DNA from: Candidatus Hydrogenedentota bacterium
Lineage (GTDB): Bacteria > Hydrogenedentota > Hydrogenedentia > Hydrogenedentales > CAILVY01
Assembly: GCA_029565395.1 (NCBI GenBank)
Contig: JAKQOG010000270.1
Location: forward strand, 1 to 57,269
Length of the DNA: 57,269 bases
Reading direction: 5' to 3'
How positions within the stretch are numbered: position 1 is the first letter of the stretch; the number at the start of each line of letters is the position of its first letter. Positions 9,715 to 19,411 of the stretch are shown here, one piece after another. The position numbers were made by a program, and so were the translations under genes. Under the pieces are notes generated by a model. The model was not told where the DNA came from, made no database searches, and saw nothing but the letters and a program-made list of their open reading frames with translations.

Positions 9715-9747
9715 GCCTTTTCCTGTCCGGTTGTGTCACAAAAACCA

Positions 9748-10665
9748 TCACCCATTTATGGCGGCGCGAATGCGTTCCAGATATTTCGGCACGCCTGTCA
9801 TAGCGTCTTCTTTACCTTCATACTCAAGCGAAAGATAACCCCGGAAATTGGCCTCGCGAAGGATCTGCACTATGTGCGGATAATCCGCCGGCTCCGACCC
9901 TTTCCCATCCGCCGTCCGGATCTCGGTCTTCACATGGGTGGTCACCGCCTTCGGCGCCGCCATCTCAATGCTCTTATAGGGCTCTTCGGCAAAGTTGCCC
10001 GTGTCAAGATTCAGCCCCAGCCATTCATGATTCACCGCATTCACAATCGCCAGCACCTCATTCGCCGTCTCCGTCAGATAACCATGATTCTCCAGCGCAA
10101 TAAACACTCCGCGAGACCCCGCATAATCGCAGCACGGCTTGAGACATTCCACCACCCGGTTAAAATCCTCCTTCTTGTCCGCATCTTTTTCTTTGTGACC
10201 CGCAAACACACGCAAACACGGCGCGCCCAGTTCCACCGCGTGATCCGTCCACCGCTTCACATCCTCCACCTGTCTTGCCCGGCCTTCTGCCGATGCAACA
10301 CAAAAATTATTCCCCACGGACGTTCCCGATACATCCAATCCCAGCTTGAATGCCTTTGCCTTAAGACCATAGATGTATTTCGGCTCTTCTGAATCAAAAT
10401 AATAAGAGGTCAGTTCAACCCCATCCAGGCCCCATGCCGCTGCAAGATCCAGCCAATCCATCAACGTGAACTTGCCCGGTTTGCCTTTCCGCGGCAAATA
10501 ATCCCGAAGCGAATATGCCGCGCAACTCAACTTGAGGCGCGGGCCAATTTCCCCTTGCCCATCAAAAGCCTTTTTCGGCGACACCGCGCCAAAACTGTGC
10601 CCCGCCGCCATGCCAAACACCGCTGTGAGCCCCGCACCCAATGCATGCCGTCGTGTAATGTTCAT
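9748..10665 (-). CDS. Tat-exported sugar phosphate isomerase/epimerase-like TIM-barrel protein
   Basis: 305 residues: a Tat signal (MNITRRHALGAGLTAVFG) and an AP-endonuclease-2/xylose-isomerase-like barrel. Diagnostic parts are LGAPCLRVFAGH, GVFIALENHGYLT, WLGLNLDTGNF, THVKTEI and GYLSLEYEGKED, which carry the usual metal-binding Glu, Asp and His positions. The substrate is unknown; Tat paralogues are common in planctomycete-like genomes beside glycoside hydrolases. A clear AAGGAAG site precedes the ATG. It is divergent from the sulfate importer operon. Confidence 0.85.
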   Translation of the reverse strand: MNITRRHALGAGLTAVFGMAAGHSFGAVSPKKAFDGQGEIGPRLKLSCAAYSLRDYLPRKGKPGKFTLMDWLDLAAAWGLDGVELTSYYFDSEEPKYIYGLKAKAFKLGLDVSGTSVGNNFCVASAEGRARQVEDVKRWTDHAVELGAPCLRVFAGHKEKDADKKEDFNRVVECLKPCCDYAGSRGVFIALENHGYLTETANEVLAIVNAVNHEWLGLNLDTGNFAEEPYKSIEMAAPKAVTTHVKTEIRTADGKGSEPADYPHIVQILREANFRGYLSLEYEGKEDAMTGVPKYLERIRAAING

Positions 10666-10790
10666 AACACACTTCCTTTCTTCGCTATATTCGTCCGCCT
10701 ATTAAAATTTATTGGTAGCATACCTGAACCCGCCTTTCCATTTCCGCTTCGCGCCTTATCCTTGGCGACTCTTTACAAATACGTGTCCAA

Positions 10791-10819
10791 TAAGTTATTA
10801 TAGTCTATAGATAAACTTA
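10791..10819. promoter_or_regulatory. Possible operator dyad before the sulfate importer operon
   Basis: TAAGTT (10791-10796) and AACTTA (10814-10819) form an inverted repeat in an AT-rich stretch just upstream of the ribosome site AGGAGAG. Six-bp arms in AT-rich DNA can occur by chance, so confidence is low. Confidence 0.25.
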
Positions 10820-10839
10820 CTCAATATAGGAGAGCGCAC

Positions 10840-11853
10840 ATGGCGGTACACTCTGGTGTTCGAGGACTTGTCGGCGCAATCATATTGATCCTTGGCTGCG
10901 CCAACTTCACTATGGCCGTGGAAATGTTGAATGTATCGTATGATCCGACACGGGAATTCTACGAAGCCTTCAATAAGGCCTTCATCGCGGATTGGAAAGC
11001 CAAAACAGGTGAAACCGTCATTATAAACCAATCTCATGGCGGTTCCGGAAAACAAGCGAGATCGGTAATCGACGGCCTTGAAGCCGATGTAGTCACTCTG
11101 GCGCTGGCCTATGACATCGACGCCATTGCCGCCAAGACACAATGGATGCCGCCGGACTGGCAAAAGCGGCTCCCGAATAATAGCTGTCCATACACGTCCA
11201 CCATTGTGTTCCTGGTGCGGAAAGGCAATCCCAAGCTTATCAAGGATTGGGGCGATCTGGTGAAGCCCGGCATCGAAGTGATCATGCCCAATCCAAAAAC
11301 ATCCGGCGGCGCGCGATGGATTTATCTGGCCGCATGGGCGTTTGCGCGCGAAAAATTCACCGGCGACGAACAAAAGATCCGTGCATTCATGGCCGTGCTG
11401 TTTAAAAATGTACCCGTACTTGATTCCGGCGCGCGCGGTTCAACAACCACCTTTGTCCAACGCGGCATAGGCGATGTTTTGTTAACGTGGGAGAACGAAG
11501 CATTTCTCGCCATGGAGAAAATGAAGGGAAGCCCAATGGAAATTGCCGTTCCCTCGTTCAGCATTCGTGCCGAACCCCCGGTAGCGCTGATTGAAAAAAT
11601 GGCCGAAAAACACACTACCCAGGCGCTGGCCAAGGCCTATCTCGATCACCTCTACTCGGATACAGGACAGGAACTGGCTGCACGCTATTTCTACCGGCCG
11701 TCCTCACCCGCTATCGCCGCCAAACATGCGGACCGGTTCGTCAATGTGAAGATGTGCACCATCGACGGCGATTTTGGCGGATGGGCGCAGGCCCAGAAGA
11801 TCCATTTCGACGATGGCGGAACCTTCGATCAACTCTACCAGCCTGGAAAATAA
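10840..11853 (+). CDS. cysP: Sulfate/thiosulfate ABC transporter substrate-binding protein
   Basis: 337 residues with an N-terminal export signal. Sbp/CysP family hallmarks are clear: LNVSYDPTREFYEAFNKAF, NQSHGGSGKQARSVI, GLEADVVTLAL, NPKTSGGARWIYLAAW and WENEAFLA. It binds sulfate or thiosulfate outside the membrane and delivers it to the CysTWA importer encoded immediately downstream. The cys gene order and 4-14 base spacings show one operon. ILGC near residue 20 might be a lipid attachment site but is a poor lipobox; an ordinary signal peptidase site near residue 26 is equally possible. Sbp and CysP cannot be told apart here. Confidence 0.93.
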   Translation: MAVHSGVRGLVGAIILILGCANFTMAVEMLNVSYDPTREFYEAFNKAFIADWKAKTGETVIINQSHGGSGKQARSVIDGLEADVVTLALAYDIDAIAAKTQWMPPDWQKRLPNNSCPYTSTIVFLVRKGNPKLIKDWGDLVKPGIEVIMPNPKTSGGARWIYLAAWAFAREKFTGDEQKIRAFMAVLFKNVPVLDSGARGSTTTFVQRGIGDVLLTWENEAFLAMEKMKGSPMEIAVPSFSIRAEPPVALIEKMAEKHTTQALAKAYLDHLYSDTGQELAARYFYRPSSPAIAAKHADRFVNVKMCTIDGDFGGWAQAQKIHFDDGGTFDQLYQPGK

Positions 11854-11857
11854 ATGG

Positions 11858-12688
11858 ATGCAGATTAAGCGATATAGTGTTTTGCCGGGGTTCACGCTCG
11901 CGAGCGGCTTTGCCATTACCTATTTAAGCCTTCTCGTTTTGATTCCCTTTGCAGCATTGTTCCTGCGTGTGTACCAGATGAGTTGGCCGGATTTCCTCCA
12001 GGCCGTCACCGCCCCCCGCGTGCTTGCTTCCTACAAACTAAGTCTCGGCGCCTCCCTGGCGGGGGCACTGATCAATATGTTCTTCGGATTAATTGTTGCC
12101 TGGGTATTAGTCCGCTATTCCTTTCCCGGAAAACGATTCTTCGACTCCCTGATCGATCTGCCTTTCGCACTGCCCACCGCCGTGGCGGGAGTTACCTTAA
12201 CTACACTATATTCGGCCAATGGATGGATAGGACGCTTTGTGGAACCCTTCGGGCTCAAAATCGCTTTTACTCCTCTGGGCATCACACTGGCGCTCACATT
12301 CATTGGTTTGCCCTTCGTTGTCCGGGCGATTCAGCCTGTGCTGGAAGATCTGGAAGGCGAAGTGGAGGAAGCGGCCGCATGCCTGGGTGCAAGCCGCCGG
12401 TATACGTTTGTCCATGTCATCCTCCCCACCGTCACCCCCGCGATGCTCACTGGATTTGCCCTCGCCTTTGCGCGCGCCCTCGGCGAATATGGCTCCGTCG
12501 TGTTTATTTCGGGCAACATGCCCATGAAAACCGAAATCACCCCCCTCCTCATTATGACCAAACTTGAACAGTATGACTATCAGGGCGCCGCCGCCATCGC
12601 GCTGGTCATGCTGCTGTTGTCCTTCGTGGTGTTACTCAGCATCAACATGCTGCAATGGTGGAGCGGACGACGCTATGTGCCCCGCTAA
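11858..12688 (+). CDS. cysT: Sulfate ABC transporter permease CysT
   Basis: 276 residues with about six membrane helices and the permease coupling loop EEAAACLGASRRYTFVHVILP. The family phrase RALGEYGSVVFISGNMPMKTEITPLLI is diagnostic for CysT/CysU. An in-frame ATG exists at 11774 but would overlap cysP by 80 bases. I choose the ATG at 11858, four bases after the cysP stop, with GGAA nine bases upstream and a membrane helix starting soon after. It pairs with CysW to form the channel. Confidence 0.93.
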   Translation: MQIKRYSVLPGFTLASGFAITYLSLLVLIPFAALFLRVYQMSWPDFLQAVTAPRVLASYKLSLGASLAGALINMFFGLIVAWVLVRYSFPGKRFFDSLIDLPFALPTAVAGVTLTTLYSANGWIGRFVEPFGLKIAFTPLGITLALTFIGLPFVVRAIQPVLEDLEGEVEEAAACLGASRRYTFVHVILPTVTPAMLTGFALAFARALGEYGSVVFISGNMPMKTEITPLLIMTKLEQYDYQGAAAIALVMLLLSFVVLLSINMLQWWSGRRYVPR

Positions 12689-13550
12689 GGCCACTTCCGT
12701 AAAACAATCCGCCACGAGCGATCCCTGGTGGACGCGCTTCGTGTTGATCAGTATTGCACTGGCCTTTCTATGTGCTTTTCTCATCCTGCCACTCCTCCTT
12801 GTATTCTCACAGGCCTTGGCCGAAGGCATCTCCGCCTATTTCCGCGCACTCAAAGATCCTGACGCGATCGCCGCCATAAAATTGACGCTCCTGGTGGCCA
12901 TGGCGGCCGTACCATTGAACACCCTCTTCGGCATTGCCGTCGCCTGGTCCGTCGCCAAGTTCCATTTTCCCGGCAAAGGCCTCGTGGTGACCATCATCGA
13001 TCTTCCTCTTTCCGTATCCCCCGTTATTTCCGGGCTGATTTATATGCTGCTGTTCGGCGCGCAAGGCTATATCGGCCCCTGGCTCATAGAACACAACATC
13101 AGGATCATTTTCGCCCTGCCCGGCATTATCCTCGTAACCTTGTTCGTCACCGTCCCCTACGTGGCACGCGAACTGATTCCGCTCATGCAAGAACAAGGCA
13201 GCGAGGAAGAAGAAGCGGCCCTGCTTCTGGGCGCCGGTGGCTGGCGCACCTTCTTCCAGATCACCCTCCCCAACATTAAATGGGGTTTGCTCTACGGTGT
13301 GATCCAATGCAACGCCCGCGCCATGGGCGAATTCGGCGCCGTGTCCGTCGTCTCCGGGCACATTCGCGGAAAAACAAATACACTCCCCCTGCAAGTTGAA
13401 ATACTTTACAATGAATACAGCTTTGCCGCGGCCTTCGCGGTCGCTTCCCTGCTCGCCTTTCTGGCGCTGGTGACGCTGGTGGTGAAACAATTCATCGAAT
13501 GGCAAGCGCGGCGGCGCGAGGACCGTGCACAACAGGAGCATCAGGCGTGA
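12675..13550 (+). CDS. cysW: Sulfate ABC transporter permease CysW
   Basis: 291 residues with about six helices. The coupling loop EEEEAALLLGAGGWRTFFQITLP and the phrase ARAMGEFGAVSVVSGHIRG are typical of CysW. Upstream in-frame codons are Cys-rich shadow sequence of cysT, so the start is the ATG at 12675, giving a 14-base overlap with cysT and suggesting translational coupling. Confidence 0.93.
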   Translation: MCPAKATSVKQSATSDPWWTRFVLISIALAFLCAFLILPLLLVFSQALAEGISAYFRALKDPDAIAAIKLTLLVAMAAVPLNTLFGIAVAWSVAKFHFPGKGLVVTIIDLPLSVSPVISGLIYMLLFGAQGYIGPWLIEHNIRIIFALPGIILVTLFVTVPYVARELIPLMQEQGSEEEEAALLLGAGGWRTFFQITLPNIKWGLLYGVIQCNARAMGEFGAVSVVSGHIRGKTNTLPLQVEILYNEYSFAAAFAVASLLAFLALVTLVVKQFIEWQARRREDRAQQEHQA

Positions 13551-14575
13551 CCATCGAAGTGAGTCATATCACCAAACGATTCGGAAACTTCACCGCCCTC
13601 GATGATGTCAGCATCACCGTGCCCTCTGGGAAACTGGTTGCCTTGCTCGGGCCGTCGGGCTCCGGTAAAACCACGCTCCTGCGCATCATAGCAGGCTTGG
13701 AACAACCCGATTCCGGCACCGTCCTGCTCAACGGCGGCGACTTCACCGAAAGCACCGTGCGCGAGCGGAAAGTCGGATTTGTGTTCCAGCATTACGCGCT
13801 CTTCCGCCATATGACCGTGTACAACAACATCGCCTTTGGGCTCAAGGCGCGGTCCAGGCGCACACGGCCTCCGAAAGCGGAAATCAAGGACCGTGTATTC
13901 CGCTTGTTGCGCCTCGTGCAATTGGACCAGTTCGCCGACCGGTATCCCTCCCAACTGTCCGGCGGGCAACGCCAGCGCGTAGCACTCGCCCGCGCACTCG
14001 CCGTGGAACCCGAAGTCATGCTTTTGGACGAACCGTTCGGCTCCCTCGACGCACAGGTGCGCAAGGAACTGCGCCGGTGGATCCGCCGGCTGCACGACGA
14101 ACTCCATATCACCAGCGTATTTGTCACCCATGATCAGGAAGAAGCCATGGAAGTGGCCGACACCGTCGCTGTCATGGATGCCGGCCGCATCGAGCAACTT
14201 GGCACACCCGGCGACGTCTATCACCAGCCTGCCAATGCCTTTGTCTACAAATTCATCGGCGACGTCAATCTTTTTCATGGGCGCATGGTGGACGGCACTC
14301 TCCGCCTGGATCAATGTCCGCTCACCGAAGACAATGCGAAAAACATCTTTGTGCGGCCCCACTCCTTTAACATCTCGCGCGAACCCGGCGGCCCCAATTC
14401 CTTCCGCGCCGTGGTCGAATACATCAATCCCGCACGGCCCCTCGTGAAACTCGAACTCCGCAGCGAATGGGGTGAACTGGTGCAGGTGGACATCCCCCAC
14501 CAGCTCTACAGCGAACTCCAACTCGAAAAAGGCATGGCCATCTACCTCATGCCCACTCAATTTAAAGTTTTTTGA
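13547..14575 (+). CDS. cysA: Sulfate ABC transporter ATP-binding protein CysA
   Basis: 342 residues. Walker A GPSGSGKT at 35-42, the ABC signature LSGGQRQR near 131, Walker B VMLLDEPFGSLD and the switch His in VFVTHDQEEAMEVAD are intact. The C-terminal regulatory beta domain is present (NIFVRPHSFNISREPGG). The start is a GTG at 13547 that overlaps the cysW stop as GTGA, with AGGAG eight bases upstream. It is the last gene of the importer operon. Confidence 0.95.
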   Translation: MTIEVSHITKRFGNFTALDDVSITVPSGKLVALLGPSGSGKTTLLRIIAGLEQPDSGTVLLNGGDFTESTVRERKVGFVFQHYALFRHMTVYNNIAFGLKARSRRTRPPKAEIKDRVFRLLRLVQLDQFADRYPSQLSGGQRQRVALARALAVEPEVMLLDEPFGSLDAQVRKELRRWIRRLHDELHITSVFVTHDQEEAMEVADTVAVMDAGRIEQLGTPGDVYHQPANAFVYKFIGDVNLFHGRMVDGTLRLDQCPLTEDNAKNIFVRPHSFNISREPGGPNSFRAVVEYINPARPLVKLELRSEWGELVQVDIPHQLYSELQLEKGMAIYLMPTQFKVF

Positions 14576-14643
14576 AAACAATTCACTTCATGATAAATAC
14601 AAAGGAAATTGTAAAACAGATGAAAAATATCCGTTTTTCTTTG

Positions 14644-14673
14644 TTTCTTTCTTTTTTCGCAAAAAGAAAGAAG
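14644..14673. terminator. AT-rich hairpin between convergent genes
   Basis: CTTTCTTTTT (14647-14656) pairs with AAAAAGAAAG (14661-14670) around a TCGC loop, extendable by two or three pairs. It lies between the ends of cysA and the convergent dehydrogenase gene and could act in both directions. Confidence 0.4.
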
Positions 14674-14695
14674 AAATTAGGAAAAGCAAAAGGCG

Positions 14696-15802
14696 TTAAG
14701 TAAGGGTAAGTTCCGCGCTCAGTACCGCGCCGCCCAGATCATTCAATAGGACTTTGGGTTCAAATAAATCCAATGGTGTGAGCACCCCTGAGCAATCCCA
14801 GTGTCCGCGGAAATAATCCAGTACAATGCGCACCGGCAGACACGCCGTCGCCACCGCGCCATCCTTGAAAAGGATTTGGCATGACTTCACTTCATTCCCC
14901 CGCCGCACCTTGACCATGAGCAATGCATCAGGACCTATCCCTGCGGTAATCGCCTTCTCCGTATCTCGCTTATTAATAGAGTCCATGATGCGTTCAACCA
15001 ACCGGTAGGACCAGCGACGCCGATGCGGTTGCAGCAGCCGGACAACGCTCAGAAACCACGTGGGCAAATCGCCCATATAAAACCACGTGTGCAGATCACG
15101 CACCGAAAAACGCGATGACACCGTGAGCGTATCGATAGTGGGTAATTCAAACACCTTGCGCATACCAAATGGCTCCGGAAATTCAACCGTTCGCATCGAC
15201 CGGCCCAACAGAATGGGAACCTCCTGACCATTGCTCAGCGCCACAGGCCGGTGCACTGCCTCTAGAATGCCGCTCATCATCGAGCCCAACCCGGACTCCG
15301 CGTACGCATGGCGGAATTGCGCCCAGTAACAATCCACCGCCGTGGCTTCGGGTAACTGTTGAAGCGCATGCGCCATCAATAAACTGGAACACCCCGGAAT
15401 AGCCCCCGCCGCCGTAATCACCGGAATTTCCCGCTCCTTGGCCGGTGCATCCAGCGCCCGCAACCGCTGATAATGAATCTGCTCGTTTGCACAATCGATA
15501 TAGGGCCGCCCGCTCTTTACCACCGCTGCCGCCGTGTCCGCACCCCGTTGTGCATACGGCCCCACCGCATTGATCACCAGCGACGCCGAATCACACGCCG
15601 TGCGCAACGCAATTTTATCCGCTACATCCAGCACCAGCGTTTCCAGCCGCTCCTTGTCCTCCCCCTCCGCAAGCGCCCGCAACATATCCGGCTTACGCCC
15701 CGCCGCCACTACATGATACGGCGTATCCGCCAACAGCCCCCGCACAATCGCCCGCCCCGCCAAGCCGTAGGCGCCCAACACCAAAATCGAAGGATTACTC
15801 AT
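14696..15802 (-). CDS. Saccharopine dehydrogenase-like NAD(P)-binding protein
   Basis: 368 residues. The N-terminal Rossmann motif GAYGLAGRAIVRGL (about 9-22) is followed by VVAAGRKPDML and the family phrase LVINAVGPYAQRG and YIDCANE. The middle part (AAGAIPGCSSLLMAH) fits the saccharopine dehydrogenase/trans-acting enoyl reductase-like group. These proteins act on very different substrates, so none is assigned. A ribosome site GGAGAG precedes the ATG. It is convergent with the cys operon. Confidence 0.8.
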   Translation of the reverse strand: MSNPSILVLGAYGLAGRAIVRGLLADTPYHVVAAGRKPDMLRALAEGEDKERLETLVLDVADKIALRTACDSASLVINAVGPYAQRGADTAAAVVKSGRPYIDCANEQIHYQRLRALDAPAKEREIPVITAAGAIPGCSSLLMAHALQQLPEATAVDCYWAQFRHAYAESGLGSMMSGILEAVHRPVALSNGQEVPILLGRSMRTVEFPEPFGMRKVFELPTIDTLTVSSRFSVRDLHTWFYMGDLPTWFLSVVRLLQPHRRRWSYRLVERIMDSINKRDTEKAITAGIGPDALLMVKVRRGNEVKSCQILFKDGAVATACLPVRIVLDYFRGHWDCSGVLTPLDLFEPKVLLNDLGGAVLSAELTLT

Positions 15803-15886
15803 ACAGGCACTCTCCGGTTTTTATGAAATATTCTAGCACACGGGGTGTTCAGGAAACGGACAAAATCCTGAATACATCGATAGGTA

Positions 15887-18800
15887 TTAGTTTAAATTCT
15901 TCTTCTGCTGGATGCGGACTTCTTTATACGGAACGATCTGCACGGGGCCCAGCAGGCCGGATGGTGGCAAGGGTTCAAAGCCGAGGAGACGAAGCGCGCG
16001 AGGGTGAGGCGGGTGGAGTCCAGTGCCATAGATGGGTTGAAGTTCCTTGGCAACGTCCGGAAAGGCCTTGAGCCCGGAGACGCGGTTGATGAGCGTATTG
16101 GTGACATCGGCTTCCAGTTCATTTTTCCCCACATGGGCGATTCCGTCGAGAGTAAACTCCTGTCCCATTCTCCAATGGACACCCACAGGTTTCCCATTCA
16201 TCCGAACTTCCGCCACAGAACCAACGGCTCCCAGAGAAAGCCGCAGAAGAATATCTTTTGAGCAATACTCCTGGGGCAGATCGAAGGTGAGCGAATAATG
16301 TCCCCTGCCACTAAAATGACGAATGGCCTCAGTATCCGTCCAAGAAATTAGCGCAGGCCACTCGAATTCTTCCTTGGGCGCGTCAACGCCCTCGAAATGC
16401 ACTTTCCAAGTGCCATTCACCGCGTAGACGGAGGGCAGCCCCTCCATGACTTCAAAACCGTTTCGAACTTCCCCGCCTGAGCTGAATTGATAGGCATGTG
16501 GACCATTGTGCGCCGCGAATGCGGTAAATCCTTCCGCATCCGCTTCAACAATTTCGGTAAAATCGCTTCGTTCCACGTGTGAAGTATCATTTGTGCCGGA
16601 AGACGATTCGAAAACAATAAAACGGGATTCATAGGGCGCCATTGAAAGCGTAAAACGGGTGTAGGTGTCGTCGCGGCTATAATTATGAATCGCGCGGCGC
16701 TCGCCCGTGAACGGATCCCAGCAATACGGCGTACCCTGCGTCGTGCGCAATCCAACATCCTCATTGATTGCGCAATCCTGAATATTCGTCAAGAAGTAGA
16801 TGTCCATGGATTTTGCGCGGCGATGGAGGCAACACAGACCCTCATTAGTTCTTTTATCGGCGCGCACAAGATCGATATCCATGTCCGGAGAGACACATTC
16901 GCGCAAGGTCTTGATAAAAGGATCAAATCTGGCACTGCGATAATCCAACGGATCGTTGCGATAGAGTACCGTATCCATAAAATACGTGCGGCCCTTGTCG
17001 TATGTCCGGAGGGCATTATCATCCGGCCCTGACAGTGTCCCGAAGAGTTCAGCGCTCAGACGTTTCACTTCAGCATCCTGGGTTTCATGGTCCTTCATGC
17101 CCGTTGACACTTCAGGGGTTCGTTCGAGCGCAATAACCGCTCCGCCCTGGCGGACAAACGCCTCCACCTTCAGGAAGGTCTCCAGCGGGAGCACCCGGAT
17201 ATTGGGAAGAATCAACACGCGGTAGGTCATGGCTCCAGCATTTAATTCTTTGCCGGAAAAGGTAGAGTGATTCTGCAGTATATCGTCATTCACGAGGTCG
17301 AAGGCATATCCGTTGGACGTCAGAAGCTGATTCAGCCCGCCCCAGTCAAATTCGCGGGTCCACTTCCGCGCATTCAGGACGCTCAAGGTCCACTGGTTCG
17401 CCAAAGGCGAATAGACTGCCACGTCCGCCACATAGTTTCCCTGACGCAGCAGCCAGCAGCAGCGGGCGGTGTACTCCGCCAAATTATGGTAATAAGGCCA
17501 CCAGATATTTTCCGGGCTGATGCGGATGGCTTCAAAAAAGCCGCGCGTGGGCACAATATCGTGTTCCGGCGAGGCAATAAATCCATGATTGTAAAATTTG
17601 TTTGCGCCCGCGTGAAGAAAACCGTCCGTGGCGATCTTCAATTCCTGCAATGTCGCGCGATACGGCTCATGATGCAGGAAGGTGAATGCCTCTGTGCTTA
17701 TTATAGTGCGTCCATAAAGGTGCGCCCCCGATGCCACATATGCCTTCGGCCCAATCCGCGTGTCGAACCATGGCACCGCGTCTTTTTCCCCTGGGGTAAT
17801 TTCCATCTCTGGGATATCGGTCTTCCCTGCCCCTTCAAGCACATCGGTGACAAAGCCATAGGGCTGTATGCGCGCGCGGACGTTGTGGCGTTTACACCAC
17901 TCCACAAACGTGCTGAAAAAGGCTTCCATGCCTTGCTTGTGAAGAAACTGATTCACGTCATAGCGCACCTTGGGTGAAACACCATTCACCTCCCACCACA
18001 ATGCGGGAAGCCAACGCACAAGATCGTAGCCCGGTTCTTCTTCAAACGCTTCGAACAAACCGTCGGTCCAATAGAGGCCATTTCGGAAAATGGGCACCTC
18101 AAAACTGTCCTGAAAAAACGAGTCCACCGTCTTGCCAAAATGCTCGCCGACCGCCGCCTCGTATTGTGCGCCCAACGTTTCACAATACCGCGTCAGCGCG
18201 CCCTTGTTAAGATGATCCACCGCGTTGCCATTGTCCCGTTGCGTAATCCAGAAGCCCATGAGCTGCCATTGCCCCGCCGGCACATCCCACGCCACCTGCC
18301 TGTCCTGTACCGAAGCGGTCAGATCCACCAGAGAGTCCGCCCGCAACCGCCCCCCTTCCAGACGCCCCGCAACCACCTTCACCAGCCGATCTTCTTTCCC
18401 AATGATGGGCGTCGAACGCGGAAGATCATTCGGATTAGGCGTCGCCGCTTCAGACAGCGGCCCCGAATATCGCTGCGGCCCCTCCAGGATCAGCATGCTC
18501 GCCAGCAACACCTTGCTCTGATCCTCTTTCGGGATCCATTCCCCGCCCCAGATCCAGCCCGGTCCCCCAAAGTTCACTGAAAATTCCATCCCCCGCTCCT
18601 CGGCCTGTTCCACCGCATAGCGAAGCAGATCAAAATACTCCGATGAAAGATATTCATGATTCCCCTGGGTATATACCGGCGGCATCGTGATCTGCTCGAC
18701 CCCGCCGATCCCCTGCGCCCTCATCTGATCCAATTGCCACGCGATGTCCTCCTTCGACAACGCATTCCCCATCCACCACCACCGCGTGTGCGGTCTGCAC

Positions 18801-18928
18801 TCCACCGGCGGCTGAGCAAACCCCGCATGAATCTGCTCTGCACTGAGTTCCTCCCCAAAAGAAATCGGCGCCATTATTCCAATCAGAATACACACCGTGA
18901 ACATCTGGACCACAAGACGAGCATTCAT
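15887..18928 (-). CDS. Secreted GH106-like glycosyl hydrolase (alpha-L-rhamnosidase type)
   Basis: 1013 residues from the ATG at 18928, which starts a clear Sec signal (MNARLVVQMFTVCILIGIM). The frame stays open to 19192, but that extension has no signal and is unlikely to be translated. HTRWWWMGNALSKEDIAWQL (near 33-52) and FSVNFGGPGWIWGGEWI are typical of the large GH106-related family. The middle contains a barrel with candidate acids (SFEVPIFRNGLYWTDG, ISTEAFTFLHHEP). The last 180 residues form a galactose-binding-type beta sandwich (GRGHYSLTFDL, EVRMNGKPVG). Rhamnose removal is inferred from the family. Similar multi-domain enzymes occur in polysaccharide loci. Confidence 0.8.
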   Translation of the reverse strand: MNARLVVQMFTVCILIGIMAPISFGEELSAEQIHAGFAQPPVECRPHTRWWWMGNALSKEDIAWQLDQMRAQGIGGVEQITMPPVYTQGNHEYLSSEYFDLLRYAVEQAEERGMEFSVNFGGPGWIWGGEWIPKEDQSKVLLASMLILEGPQRYSGPLSEAATPNPNDLPRSTPIIGKEDRLVKVVAGRLEGGRLRADSLVDLTASVQDRQVAWDVPAGQWQLMGFWITQRDNGNAVDHLNKGALTRYCETLGAQYEAAVGEHFGKTVDSFFQDSFEVPIFRNGLYWTDGLFEAFEEEPGYDLVRWLPALWWEVNGVSPKVRYDVNQFLHKQGMEAFFSTFVEWCKRHNVRARIQPYGFVTDVLEGAGKTDIPEMEITPGEKDAVPWFDTRIGPKAYVASGAHLYGRTIISTEAFTFLHHEPYRATLQELKIATDGFLHAGANKFYNHGFIASPEHDIVPTRGFFEAIRISPENIWWPYYHNLAEYTARCCWLLRQGNYVADVAVYSPLANQWTLSVLNARKWTREFDWGGLNQLLTSNGYAFDLVNDDILQNHSTFSGKELNAGAMTYRVLILPNIRVLPLETFLKVEAFVRQGGAVIALERTPEVSTGMKDHETQDAEVKRLSAELFGTLSGPDDNALRTYDKGRTYFMDTVLYRNDPLDYRSARFDPFIKTLRECVSPDMDIDLVRADKRTNEGLCCLHRRAKSMDIYFLTNIQDCAINEDVGLRTTQGTPYCWDPFTGERRAIHNYSRDDTYTRFTLSMAPYESRFIVFESSSGTNDTSHVERSDFTEIVEADAEGFTAFAAHNGPHAYQFSSGGEVRNGFEVMEGLPSVYAVNGTWKVHFEGVDAPKEEFEWPALISWTDTEAIRHFSGRGHYSLTFDLPQEYCSKDILLRLSLGAVGSVAEVRMNGKPVGVHWRMGQEFTLDGIAHVGKNELEADVTNTLINRVSGLKAFPDVAKELQPIYGTGLHPPHPRALRLLGFEPLPPSGLLGPVQIVPYKEVRIQQKKNLN

Positions 18929-19411
18929 GATTCTCAGTCTCCAGAGAGAAAATACCTGCGATGACACATCCGGCGCAAGTACAAAGAACTCCAGCGGGGT
19001 GCAATCGCAAAAGGGATATTTCCAGCGGTCGGGGAACACTTGATGGATCTTTTTGTTGAGGCGGGCGGGAATGCGCAGGAAGAGGCTGCCAGGTGTTACC
19101 GGAAACATTTCAGTTGATAGGTCACCCTGGCGCAGGGGGCTTAAGCAGGGATTCCTCTCTCCCTTTGGCGGCGTCCAAAGGGAGATAACCATAACCCAAT
19201 CCCTCTAATCGGCGGCAACTCTTGTCGTGACTAATGCATGTAAGATGCACGGCTGAGTTCTTTCTTGTTAAAATACACCCGTATGCTTTGTTCTATGTGC
19301 CGTGCATGATGGATTATGACGTTCGGAGCCGGAGGGTTTTTCGTCAATGTCTGTTTTTTTGATCACACAAAATTGGATTGAAAAAATACAAACCGTATGA
19401 GGCCTGTTTGC

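Noticed and set aside
13541..14581. 346-residue open frame antisense to cysA
   Set aside because: It is a high-GC shadow frame. The sense frame has all ABC ATPase motifs, and the antisense product matches nothing.
18929..19192. N-terminal extension of the GH106-like protein
   Set aside because: It would place 88 residues before a clear Sec signal, so the ATG at 18928 is the sensible start.
19193..19411. Left attachment site for the tRNA-His island
   Set aside because: I looked for the tRNA 3' sequence (TCGAACCCTGG and GGTACCGGGGCAG) here and saw no copy.
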